From: Alitta virens | Taxonomy: Eukaryota; Annelida; Polychaeta; Phyllodocida; Nereididae | DNA: 64,000 nucleotides | Assembly (NCBI GenBank): GCA_932294295.1 | Contig: OW028573.1 | Span: 67,495,829-67,559,828 of the forward strand | Reading direction: 5' to 3' | Shown: in pieces, positions 47,405 to 59,900 of the stretch | Layout: the number at the start of each line of letters is the position of its first letter | How positions within the stretch are numbered: position 1 is the first letter of the stretch | Translations under genes and position numbers: made by a program | Notes under the pieces: generated by a model | What the model was told of the DNA's origin: nothing | The model's input: only the letters and a program-made list of their open reading frames with translations | Database searches by the model: none

Positions 47405-47625
47405 GTCAGGAGTCCAACATAGAGTTTTGTGGGATGAGGACATACAATCCATCATTGCATATATTCACCATTCATTGTACAACATACACTGCAGCCATCC
47501 AACATACACCCCAGCCATCCAACATTCCAAAAGTCCAACATACACCTTAGCCGTCCAACATACACCCATACTAGATGACAATGAAGCATTCTGATTGGCT
47601 CCCAGAAGCTGAGTGGGGAATATAG
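47405..47625. repeat. Dispersed repeat F, copy 2
   Basis: Three to four internal catccaacatacac units, then agatgacaatgaagcattct and gattggctcc, as in 39680-39795. Confidence 0.75.
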
Positions 47626-47629
47626 ATTC

Positions 47630-47965
47630 ATATTGAGAACGGACATCCAGGACATATCAGAGCAGAAAGAAGGAACAAATAAACCAAATGGCCTTTATAC
47701 ATAAAAATGTACTTCAATATTGCACAAATCAGGAGGTTGGTCAAGTTCACTGGCCACGGTTGTAGACTCAGAAGTTCTCAGATGACCTCATCTTAATGTG
47801 ATTGTAATGTTTGGGGCAGACAAGAGCTAAAAACCTAATGAGCTTTGAGTCCGTGGTCATCAGGTAGCCGTTGAGCTTGGTGTGCAGTAGGAAACGCATT
47901 CCGCTACTCCAAGTGTCCAAAACTATTTCTTGTAGAGTAATCGCAAAGCAACATATGGCAGCAAC
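47630..47965. other. No recognised gene
   Basis: No supported feature. Confidence 0.35.
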
Positions 47966-47974
47966 ATCTGATTG

Positions 47975-48808
47975 AATCATGATGATATCTTTTGTTTAAA
48001 CAGTGAATTACAGTCAATAACTAGTTGGCTTAAACATAATAAACTTACAGTAAATGTTACAAAGACTAAGGCAATGTTATTCCATACTCCTCAAAGACAG
48101 ATTGGTTATCAAGTATTATATATAGATGATATTCCAGTTGAATTTGTAAACAGTTTTAATTACTTAGGTATAATTCTTGATGATAATTTAAAGTGGAACT
48201 CTCACATTAATATGATAGCCAAGAAAATATCAAAAACTATAGGGATAATGAAGAAAATCAAAAAATATTTACCTACAAGTGCGCTTTTAAATATCTATAA
48301 TGCTTTAGTATCACCACATCTAAATTATGGAATAATTATATGGGGAGGGCAAACTAATAGAATTTTGAAACTACAAAAACCAGCCGTTAGAATAACTACA
48401 AAAAGTAAATACAATGCACATACTAGTCAACTTTTTAGACAGCTAAGAATATTGAAGATGCATGATTTATGTGCCCTGCATGGCTTTAAATTTTGCTTTA
48501 AATTTGGAAACAATGTGTTACCTGATTACTTTTTGTCTGAAATGTTGCTCAGAAATACCTTCATCCTTAACCAAAGCCTGAGAAGCAACAACACATATTG
48601 TCTGCCTGCTGTGAGTCATGAATTTGCAAGACATAGCATAAGCTATAGGTTTCCGAAAATATTCAATGAAATGAATCAAAATATAAAAGATAAAATATAT
48701 ACTCATAGCCTAGATGGTTACAAATATTATGTAAAACAAAATTTTCTAGAATCTTATAATGTCAATTGTGATATAACTAATTGTTATATTTGTAATGGTT
48801 TGGGTTGA
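47975..48808 (+). pseudogene. LINE ORF C-terminal portion
   Basis: About 278 codons are open: WLKHNKLTVNVTKTKAMLFH, the block FNYLGIILDDNLKWNSHINM, IAKKISKTIGIMKKIKKYL, then LVSPHLNYGIIIWGGQTNRI and CLPAVSHEFARHSISYRFP, ending CYICNGLG. It is collinear with the C-terminal two thirds of the - strand ORF at 14520-15953 (which ends CYVCNT). The RT catalytic motifs were lost by 5' truncation, so it cannot act as a polymerase even though the frame is open. No genuine start codon exists; the frame begins at the insertion junction. Confidence 0.85.
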
Positions 48809-49097
48809 CCGGTGTCATCTCTGTCATGGATTTACTGCCATTTATTCAATCGTTGTAATTTTTATTTATTAACTTTTATTTTTAAGACTACCACTGAGTG
48901 TCTGTCCCTTGCTACTGGTCGCAGGATTGAAATTTGAAAGACATTCTTTATATTAAGACTAGGGTGGCCCCTTGGCAGTGACATCAAAGATGTCTTAAAG
49001 AGGTCACCCTACTTAAAGCAAATTATAATAAACATGATAGTAATATATTTTTTTCTTTGATACCAGCTTTAATTCAAATAAATATATCTGAATCTGA
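47975..49097 (+). mobile_element. 5'-truncated LINE, same family as 14143-15953
   Basis: Flanked by the 9-bp direct repeat ATCTGATTG (47966-47974 and 49098-49106). The element runs from within the RT-connection region to a (TGAATC)n tail. The repeat tail shares TCTGA with the target, so the exact right boundary is slightly ambiguous. Confidence 0.88.
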
Positions 49098-49109
49098 ATC
49101 TGATTGCTG

Positions 49110-49660
49110 TAATCCCTAGAATCATGAGACTCAACTCCTCCACAAATTAATGACTCACTGCAGATCTAATGAGTGTTACAGCAGGCCCCATAATATCCAG
49201 TGGTGACCATGGACCAGCAGAAAATGGTGTATTAAACACAGATATTTTCTGATGTTATACTGCAAATTCATCTTTTTGTATACCACTGTCCTTAGCTATT
49301 TTCCATGGCTCTTATATGCCTCCTGTCTATTCGATTACAGGCAGAAAGATCTACTGCACATTTCAACTCATCGACAATCATTATATTGAACACCATAATT
49401 ATTGTGGTATTACGTTGACATATCGGGCCCTGTTATCGGTGAATGATGTCCAAGAAACCCTCCTCTCGTAGATTACAGAATCATTGTGTCAATTGTGCAC
49501 CAAGCTCAGCCTATTTCTCAATATCATCATCACAATGCAAGATTAATACCTCTTCAGGGCTCTTCTTTTCAATTGTGGTCATTTCTTTTCTTGTTAACCC
49601 CAAGATTATGACTAACAGACCTACTTCGATAAGGCTGCCTTCAACACATCGCCACAACTT
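49110..49660. other. No recognised gene
   Basis: No supported feature. Confidence 0.4.
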
Positions 49661-49664
49661 GCCC

Positions 49665-49740
49665 ACAAGCCCTATCATCTCTTCATTACGTCTATCCCTG
49701 TCGGCTGATCATACAAGCTGACTAAGCCTCAAACCACTAA
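49665..49740 (+). mobile_element. SINE family B fragment, tail only (B9)
   Basis: ccctatcatctcttcattac, ggctgatcatacaagctgac and taagcctcaaacc match the family tail on +. Confidence 0.55.
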
Positions 49741-50229
49741 CATTGGGACATAGACATAGACGAGAATGCCTTATCACTGTAAACTGATTTAGTTGCATTG
49801 AAAGAAAGTAGCAGGAGTTAGAAGTTTCTATGATGTAGAATTTACTTGACAGCCTTCCTGGAAAAACGACAGAAAAGCGTATATTTCATGTGTATATGAA
49901 AATAACTTGAAAATGTGTGTAAAGCAATCAAATTAGCTACACCCTGCAGTTTTCCTGCACTAATAGGCACGTTAGATTTCACAGATTTCCTTTTCAGACA
50001 CAAGCCATATTAAATTGATTTTATAAATTTACAACATCATCTATATGAATTCATTTATTTATTTATTTTTTTTATTTTTATCTATTTTTTTCTTCATAAG
50101 ATTTCTTGTATACATTCCGTACGCTTATGAAATACTATCATTTCCATCATGACTGCGATGTTTCTTTATTTGCCCAATATGCATTTCACTTGCTTAACTT
50201 AAATGATGACTTTATTCACAAAATGCATA

Positions 50230-51160
50230 TTATATTAGGGGAGAGTAAGGAGAACTGGGCCGGCGGGAAGACTGGGCCACCCTCCCTACAGCTTAAAGTA
50301 ATAATACGATGTTGTAAAGACTGTGGCCTACATCGAAACGATGCTGGACCGATTTGGAATGCTATCTGGGATGTATTGGTATTACCCTAAAATTGGGTCC
50401 CATGACTCCTAAGTGATCATAGGTGCATGTCTGAAAGTGCAAGAATCCATTTAAGATATTTCTATTTCTGATATAAAGTGAAATTTTTGTTTTTGGTGTC
50501 AGCAAGTAAAATTTCCACTATGTATACAATTGTTCATTGACAAAAACCAATAGAGGATAGAATTGTAATAAACATATTGTCATAATCAGAACATAATCGG
50601 AATACAATCATGAAACTGACATGTTGTTCTTACTATGTGGAAAAATATGGTACAGCTTTGGGGAGAACTGGGCCACCTCAGGTGGGGAGAACTGGACTCC
50701 TGTCCTAGGCCTCCCTCTGTTATTAGAAAATACAGTCAATTTTTTTGGAAATCATTAACCACTTGGATTTAGAAATTATGCTTTAACACTAGCTTACATA
50801 TTGAAAATCAAAAGGAAAACCATAATCTTAGCTGTGTCACATCATAGTAATGGCTTACAATACCCATGCTAACACTTCAGAATTTAAATTATTCAAACGT
50901 AAATTAAGCAGGCATACCTCCCGTATATTAGTCAAAGTCTATTCGACAGCAATTTACTGTTGTATTACAGCTAAAGTTAAGATATATTAAATACTAAATG
51001 TTTGGCGATTACATAAAAATCTATAAATCTTGTAAACTTCCCAATAGGGCTTTGATTAGATTTTACAGAATTATGCCAAGATGTAGTTCAAATGTTACAT
51101 AAATAAATCTAACCATAAAATGCTGTTTTCATACTGTAGCTGAACTGGGCCACTTTCTTC
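50230..51160. repeat. Region with recurring gagaactgggccacc motif
   Basis: agaactgggcc or a close variant occurs near 50251, 50662, 50690 and 51141. A partial MITE D end (accgatttggaatgctatct, finishing 50370) lies inside. Structure and family are unclear. Confidence 0.5.
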
Positions 51161-51164
51161 TGAA

Positions 51165-52515
51165 AAATTCAAAATGGAACTTAACATTATTAGAGAAATA
51201 CTTATTGTATAATTTAGAGTGGAAAAAAATATTTACATTTATAAAGAAAAACTGATGAACTACTAAATAACTTAAAAAAATAAAATATTAAATGTACAAA
51301 AGTACAAATAGAACTACTAGTTTGAACAGATGGAATTAAATCATTGCTTTCAATTGCATTCAATTCATATGACATGTTGCCATTTCTCATGTTAGTAAGT
51401 TGCTTGACATGCTGAACATATCAGTGACATCATTCTTAACTTGCAAATAATTTTGACATAAACACCCATGCATGTTGTTACATACTTGCACTACACAATT
51501 CTAATATATTAAATGGTCAAATATCTCGCCCAGTCAGGATAATATAAACATGCACGCGAATGAAATTATATTATATATGCATTTTATTGCACTCGGGCAA
51601 TTTTTGCAAAAAGAATATGCTCAATACAACACAACTTAGACATATAGATTTCCCTTATCAGTTACTAAACATTTTATTGTACATAATTTATATTTCAGGA
51701 TATATGCAAGGGGCCTAAGTTACCATTTTTCAGGATAGAAGAACTATTGATAAATGCTGAGAAGCATTAGAGCTTGATGGAGATTATTGGATACTGCATC
51801 TGTCTCTGTTACAGAATATGCAAAAAGATTTGTTGCTTATTCTGTTCTATCTGTTACACAACATATAATAATAGGACGTACAACTGCAAATGGCTTGTTG
51901 TCCTGACAATAAGCCTAATGCGCCTAAGTAATTCTTATTTGAGATGGGTTATTGCAGATGCTTGTAAAGCACTATTATCTTATTTTTGTAGCTCATGTTG
52001 CAAATTTTGAATACAGGCACAGTACTAGAATTTTTTAAGCTTTAAGATATATAACAAATAAAAATTCATTTGCATATTAATATTCCAAATTCTATTGTAT
52101 AAAAAATATAAAAAATATATATTTAAATCTGCAATATTATAATGCCCCTCACAATTAGAATTTTGTTACCTTGAAAACTTAAAGATTTCTAACCCTTAGC
52201 CTGAAAAAAATATAGCAATATGTGTAAAAGACCAACGAAAGATCAGCAGCAGTTGCAGTTAAGGTTCCTGCAGGCTTGTTATTCGTGTAACCTTCCTTGT
52301 GTGCCTGTGACCTGTCATGTCGTGCTATGTCAAAGAAAGACAGACCCCGATCACGCATTGCCACTTCAGCCTACTCTACACCTGACTCGTGTCTTTTTAA
52401 GGCAACATTTCTCGAGTTGACCGCATGATGTGCATACTAAGCAAGCTGTGGCTTTTCAAGAGCTGCGCAGTAAAAGCAAAGACTACATGCTGTATACATT
52501 GCCAGCTCCTTGTTT
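51165..52515. other. No recognised gene
   Basis: Upstream exon(s) of the GPCR, including a signal-peptide exon, may lie here or farther left. None could be identified by eye. Confidence 0.4.
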
Positions 52516-52519
52516 GGAA

Positions 52520-52682
52520 ACGCTAGGCTTACAACCACTGGGTCCTGGGTTCAATTCCCAGTCGAGACTAAGTTGGATGGCTGTTTCATCCATCATCTCA
52601 TTGCCATAGTCCTAATTAGCCCATCTGGTGCCGAACTACAGGACGTAAAGCCCTAATCCACCCACCACCCACCACCCACCTT
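52520..52682 (+). mobile_element. SINE family A (A4)
   Basis: Box B gggttcaattcccagtcgag, core ttggatggctgtttcatcc, then attagcccatctggtgc and a ccacccaccacccacc tail. Box A is degraded. Confidence 0.78.
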
Positions 52683-52980
52683 GTTTGGAATGATCTAAGA
52701 CATGACATCAGTGTATTCTTGGATATAAAATGTAAACTAGTGTGTGTTAAAAGCTGTTCACAAAAGATTCACAATACACGTTTCTTCTGATCGGGCAGTA
52801 ACCAGAGAATTAAGATGAAAAAATTGTATTTTTCATCTTTTTTTTTTTTTAAATAAAATGTCGTGTGCGTTGTGCTGTAAATCGTGACAGCATTTATTTT
52901 AAAGTTTTTTTTTACTTTCTTTGTGTAGATTTTCTGCCAAAATATGCATTAGTATTTATGGTAAACCTTTTATGTTGTAG

Positions 52981-53983
52981 ACTTCCGGTGACAATGAAGA
53001 GTACTGTCAGGACCGGTATGGCATCTTGGACAAAGCCAGCTTCAACAGGAGATCATGCACCATGTGTTATTTCTTCCTGTTCCACGCGGACAGGGAATTT
53101 CGACCTCATGCTCACACTATGGAATACCTGGAAAGCAGAAATGCCAGCAGGAGTCAAACAGGGCGCCTCATAGCACCTGATGTTAAGAACGCAACGGCCA
53201 TGGCTTTAATTTGTTCTTCTCTGGATGACCAGGAATGTACTAGGTGGACTCATTGTTGTTCTGCAGCATTCGAATGTTGTGAAAACCAGGCCAGTATTCA
53301 GCACACGTCCTTAGTCTCAGCATGTCCTGCCACCTGGGACGGCTACAGTTGCTGGGAGGACACGTCTCCTGGTCATGTGGTCACTAAACCTTGCCCAGAA
53401 TATGTGGGATATGCTGTGAATTCCAGAAGTACGTCTTTAAGGTCTTTCTGTTATTTTCTTGTGGTATGTCACAGGCATTTTGAAGATCTGTAGTTGCTGA
53501 CTGAAATTTTGAGGATGCCAGTAGGGATACAAACATGGATGTACAAGTCTTACACATCCAATGTCATCCATGGTAGCCTAGCTTGTTTAACGTGACTATA
53601 TGTCCATAGTGATGAGGGCCAACATTCTACACAATGTTTGACATTATGTTAACATTACAAAGCAGTATTATAATATGCAAGTTACTTGAAGAAGCTAACT
53701 AACACAATGACCACTAGGCCACTTACCTACGATGAGATTTTCTAAGGCAGATGTAACAGTGTTTGGTGTAATTCAAGCTGGTATTTAGAAAATATAGTTT
53801 TGCATTCAATAGGTTTACAAGATAAGTATTACTAGAGTAGGGCAGATTAACGTACTTTTTTTTTTTAGCAATCCTACCTGTTGTTTTATAGGAAAGGCCA
53901 CTAAAATCTGCACACTGAATGGTACATGGTTCGCCAAGGGTGGCTTGGTGTGGACAGACTACACCCAATGCACAGGAAAACAG
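52981..53983 (+). CDS. GPCR ectodomain exons (hormone-receptor domain)
   Basis: Exons 52981-53428 and 53892-53983 encode visible residues 1-180. The canonical domain cysteines are C115 (ACPATWDG), C124 (SCW), C138 (PCPEY), C156 and C176. The remaining partner lies in a cysteine cluster CTRWTHCCSAAFECC at residues 86-100. The sequence WDGYSCW and the later NGTW..W..Y..C pattern are typical. Possible N-glycosylation sites are N54 (NAS), N70 (NAT) and N159 (NGT). The codon at the junction is split 1+2. Residues 1-85, ahead of the usual domain, carry four more cysteines (C9, C26, C29, C78). Confidence 0.85.
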
Positions 53984-56900
53984 GTAAAAATACAACGTTG
54001 ACAAAAGTTGGTGTGAAATTTTGACCCTTTAAAGTTGGTCCCTATAACGTTTTCCAGACACATGTAATTTTTTCAGCATTTTTCTATTTTTAACCGTAAA
54101 TCACAAGAAAATTAATGATGTCGTGTTTTTATCCTCACATACATCACTTTGAGAGGCTCAATTGTAAGTTTCTTAGTGAAGCCATTCATTAGTCCAATTC
54201 ATCTGGTGCATTCGTGCCTTGTTCTTTTAGGGCTTCATCACCGGTGTCTATGTTAGCTTGGGATGTTCTGTGGCCAGCTTAGTGGCTCTTGTGCCTGCGA
54301 TAGCAATCTTTGTGATCTTTAAGTAAGTATATTTTCTTCAGATACATTATTCAAATCACTTAATGTCAATGCATGTTGTGCATATGAACTAGCTCTCCCG
54401 TGAATTTAGAAACATGTTCTGTTAATGGCATTTGTAGGGAACTTAGGATACAGCATCGTGTTAAGGTCCACATTCATTTCTTTGTGTCTCTGGCCTTGGC
54501 GGGGGTGACCAACATCCTGTGGTACATGTTGGTCCATTATGAGCTGTTGGTCAACCAGAATCACAAGACCACCGTAATATATATTAATCCGGTAAGTGTC
54601 AATGTCTGATACATGATGTGTATAAAGGAAATGAGGTAAGTAATGCATACATGTACATTGGCGGAAAAACGTTTTCACACACAAGATACATGCATTGTCT
54701 TATTGTATTAAATTTATATATTATATATAATATGTGGCAAAATGGATTACCAAATGTTGGATAACCCAGGGCAGTTTAGCTGTTGCAAAGCTGTGGCAAA
54801 GTTTCCATTAACCTTATCAAGGCCAAACCCAGATAGCATTCCAAATCGGCCCAGCATCGTTTCTATGTTGGCCAATGTCGTTAAGACATCGTTTCTACTT
54901 CGCCGACATTGTGCCGATGTTGAAACGATTTGAAATGCTATCTACACTGTATATACCAGAACTTCGAGAAGAAAATTTTTTTTACAGTCAATACATGCAT
55001 GTGCAGTTTGTGCAAAATATACATTCAGCTATGAATGAAATCAAGTTTTTTTTTCAAATATATTTTAAAAGGGTAGCCAGATCAGCCGAAGCTGTTTTAC
55101 CCGGGCCCTTTATCTAGTGCTTTTAACGGAGGGATGTGTTTCTTAACAAAGGTTTATATTACTACAGGTTTGGTGCAGACTGCTGTCCTTTTCCAAAATC
55201 TACCTAACCAGTGCTACGTTTTTCTGGATGTTTTGCGAGGGCTACTATCTGCACAGACTGATATCAAAAGCCTTTGAGCCTCCCAAATCCCTGATGGTCG
55301 TGTACTTCATAGGCTGGGGTAAGTGACCAGTAGTTCGTTGCTCTTTTACGAGACGCAGATGCAATGTATGCGAAGCTTAAGGCAATCAAAAAAGACATAT
55401 GTGACTTTTTCAACTATAATTAGCTAACTGACTTTTCTTGTCTTTCTTTCAGGGATTCCTTCTCTGCCAGCCATTACTTATGCTATTTTACGAGGGGCCA
55501 TGGCAAACAACAGGTAATAAAAACATCAGGATTACCATTTGTTAAATATATTGTTTTGTGACAACTAATTTGATATTTATTGTCATACCCAGATAGCATT
55601 CCAAATCGTTTCAATGTCGGCATGACGTCGGCGATGTTCAAGTGATTGTTATACCAACATTGGCCTATATAGAAACGTTCCTGGGCCGATTTGGAAAGGG
55701 CCGATTTGGAATTCTATCAGGGTTATGCATCAATTCTACTGGCCTGAAGCTTAGGGAGCTTACATGACTAGCTTCCAGAGGCAGACGTAATGTAGAGATG
55801 ATAAGGCTTGGGGTCCACGCCATGCTACATATTTATCCCATGGGTGGGGTCTTATACTTGTCTCAGCATAGACATTAATAAGTTTTCCTATCAACGTCTT
55901 TGTTTGCAGCTGCTGGACAAAAAGTTTTGGTGACTATGAGTGGATTATCTACACTCCGAACTTGTGCTGCTTAGTGGTAAGTCACTGCAGCAAGTGCCAA
56001 TAATCACATACTGTCTGTCGTGTTATACAATTTATCAGTCACTGTATACTTTAATAATCATTGCAGATGAATATGGTGTTTCTGTCAAATATCTTGAGGA
56101 TTCTTTTGTTTCAACTACATGCCCATCCTCACGAACCAAGCAATTTCAGGTAATTTTGCCATCTTCCAAGGACTATTTGATTGCGTTAACCAGGCTAATA
56201 TAAACCATTTCCAACCATTTGCGGCGCCGCCCCCTAAAAACGTTGCTGCTGTTTGAAATTTAACAAAGAAAATAAAATAAGTGCACTGATAAGTAATATA
56301 CCTAATTTTCTTTGCGAGTCAGCTTAACCAGTGGTTACGCGATGACCGCGCCACCAGCGGCGGGAAAGCGCTGGATCCGAGGATCAAACGTTTTTCTGTC
56401 GCTCAGATAGTGATCAAGACTGACGTCTGAATTGCTCAGAATTAAATGTTAGCAAAATTAGACGATTACAAAAATGACATAAGAGCAAGGTGGGTGCTAT
56501 TGCTACATTTGGTTTATTTAAAATTAACTTGCTGTTGGACATTTTTCTGCTATTTTCTGCTGATTCGCTAAATTATATTTCTAATTTTGCACCTGCTGTT
56601 TGCTACATTCATGTAGTAGTACTATCATTCCCACTGCTTTCATTTACCAGAGCAATCCTCCCCTTTAGGGGAATTACTTGTTAACATTTTCACCTGGCCA
56701 GCAGTTTGACCATTAGGACCATTTCCTTCATATGACTCCAGCTTTCTTGGTTCGTTTGTCATTGTACTCCTCGTGGCTTCATGAGTCCAATTTGTCAACA
56801 GGAAAGACAAATGGCTTGACCCAGGGCTTGTGTGTCAGGGGACAAGATGAATGGAGTAGTTAACGTAACACGGTACTCTCCAAGGTGGAGTCTTTGATGA

Positions 56901-59900
56901 CATTATTGCTAAAACTTGTAATCCTTATGCCACACTCCAACAATGACTTGACTTGAGCTTGTATCAAGGCGCCCATTACTCATACCAGAACCATATGACC
57001 TCATAAATGCAGAGAATAAGTTGGTGTTGCTATAATGAAACACGAATTGATCAAGCAGAGAGAATAGTAAATTAAGAGCATCGACGCCTAGTGTTTTTGT
57101 TCAGAAAATCGAGTGTAACACAATGACCATACCGTTAGTTTCATTTAAAAATGGTCTGTCAAATTGAAACTAGACAAAGCTATCATAGTACATATTTATG
57201 GTATATTGAATTAATTTCTTACAATTACCAAGGTTTATATTTATGTAGTGATGGATGTAAGCGGATTTTAGCTATAGAAGTGGACAGAAGCAGCTGGCTT
57301 TAGCATGTTTAGACCACAGTCAGGTGTACAACATGGAGATTAAGTACAGTGTTGCTGCTTGAATTCAGAATTGAGAACTCCTGGTCCACCAATTTTTCAA
57401 TCTGATAAACAAATACCATATGGCTTCTGTCTCTGTTCAAGAACTTTACAGAACTTCCTAAACAAACCCCTGAATACAATTCACCACTCGTCTTTCTTAT
57501 TGTCATGTAAAAGTGACGTTTTGAAGTTTTAGATATTGTCAACACCTCACTCATATCACCATCATCATTTCGTATTTGATGGTCTAAAAATAACTTTAAT
57601 CATGGAGCCTAGCTGCATGCTTTAATTCAGGTCTGACCAGTCACCACTACTGCCAAAATATTTTTATCAGGCATTGACAAAGCTATTGAATATTTGATGT
57701 TCCAATTGAGTGCCATGTTAATATGTGTGCTTTTTGCTGTTTGCAGGAAAGGACTGAAGGCTGCTTTTATGCTCATCCCTCTTTTTGGCATCCAAATATT
57801 CCTGACTGTTTACAGACTTCCAGTTGGAGCAACAGGCGAGAGAGAATATGAATATGCCACATTTATCATGCAGAACACCCAGGTATGCGGGTTTGCTGTC
57901 ATGTGCTTTAAGCTTCCTATATCTCAACTGTCAGCATTTAGCAGATGTTTCATTTTTTAATTTATGTGGAGAGCAGTTGCTTAAATTAAAATAGATTGAA
58001 ATGCAGTCAAATAACATGAATAACTGTTGCCCGAGCTACTGAACTGTTCACTTCACCACCGTTATTTCTGATCGGTTATTTTCAGTGGATGCCAGTTCAG
58101 TCAGAGGTCGAGTAAGCTCGAATTGGCTCACTTGAAATTCCGTGTCGCGTGGGTTTTTGGGGCATCAAAAGACATGCTTATGTCAAAATTGGTATCTCGT
58201 GATAGTAATATTACAGCATATGAAACTTCATGATCAAGCGATGATTATTAACAAAGTTATCGGCGATTTGTGCCCCCGTTTATTAAAAGGATTCGCGCCA
58301 ACTCAGTCTATTCCACAATGAATTAATAACCGAAAATAAAAAACGGCGCTCAAGTTTTGACCAGAAGATCGCTCGGGCAAGAATAACCCCTGATACCTTG
58401 CCATGTTAGGGCCATGTTAGGGCCAGGTTAGGGCTTCCAACCGATGTGGTATGTTACCTGGCCAAGTGTTCCTGTGCTTCCCTTTGCTCAGACAGTATCA
58501 AACAGACAGGTTCTTCTAATTAGCTACTGGCCATTGCTTGTCATCATGTAATATAGGCAAGCCAAGATATGCAGTACATTAGTATGTACTGTATTACCTG
58601 CAGTGCTAATAATGCTGCCCAGTACCATCCAAGCTCTGGTTGCATGTAATAGCAAGAGCTCAGTTGACAAATCTCCATTTGCTACAATGCCCTTGAGCAA
58701 CTCTGGTATTGCGCACCAAGTGCCTTTTAGTCTTAATGTGCCGGAGGAGGTGGCGAGAAGCCGCATTTAAAACAATTGCCACTAAACACCTCTCATTTCC
58801 TGCGCGATGGTCGTGTTGTCCTTAGAGATGTAGTCATGACACACAAAGGCTTTTCCCAAGGGGACAAATTGGACACAAAATCGGGTGGAGTGTCAAACAG
58901 GAAAAGTAGTCCATTTTATGGCAGCTTGGCAATCATTGCCCTTGTTAGTGTTGTTGATTTGGAATAGAAGTAAGCTAGAAGGAAGCTCGTAAAAGCAATC
59001 ACAGAAAGTGCATCTTCGCCGAATCTGTGGGCGTCTGTAAACTACTTGTTTGTGTAGAGTGTATTGCCCATGTCAGCTGTTAACAGAAGGTTAAGAAAAA
59101 GAAATCCCACGGTTTGTCAGCTTGAGGTTTTTATGCCATACCCCACACCAACAAAAGAATCCGCCCCCTCTGAAGAATCTTCTGAGCCAAGTAGAAGTCG
59201 ACGCAGGCTATAGACGTCTACACTTTCCAGATTTGTAAGCGGGCGGTCGGAGCAGAACTCAAGACCTAATACACTTACCTTAAGGAAATTTCATACAGTT
59301 ATACTCTATATGGCCTAGTTGTCCCTTTTGATAATCAAATTGACATGTCTCTGCTATGTTTTACAAAATGTGAGAATAATCGAAAAAAAAATATTATTTT
59401 GTTTCCGGAGCAGAACTCATGCACTTCTCTACCTACATGCCTAAAACTTTGCCAGAATATGTCTAAAATGGTGTAGTTGTGCCTTTTGGTGGTCTCATGC
59501 CCATAAATAATATAGAGTTTGCATAATAAGGTGAAAATGAAAAAAATTTTCACACATCCTTATCAAAGACACTATTTATCTTAAATGAGTAAAATCTTGG
59601 AAATAACGTATCAAAATTTTAGCTCTTTCACTTAATGAACTTCATTTTATTATCCATATCATTTTTTTTTCAAACTAATAGAAAATCTGGAAAAATGATA
59701 GAAATTGTGTTAAAATGTATTTCTGGGGTTGAATTCTAGCACTAATACATTTACCTCAATGCCATTTCATATAGTATCACTCTATAAACCTAGTTGTGCC
59801 TTTTGATATGTCTTTTACAAAATACGAAAAAAAGGTAAAAAGGTAAAACTTTTTTGGGTGGTTTCTTGGGCAGAACTGGAACCCTAATACACTGAAAGGT

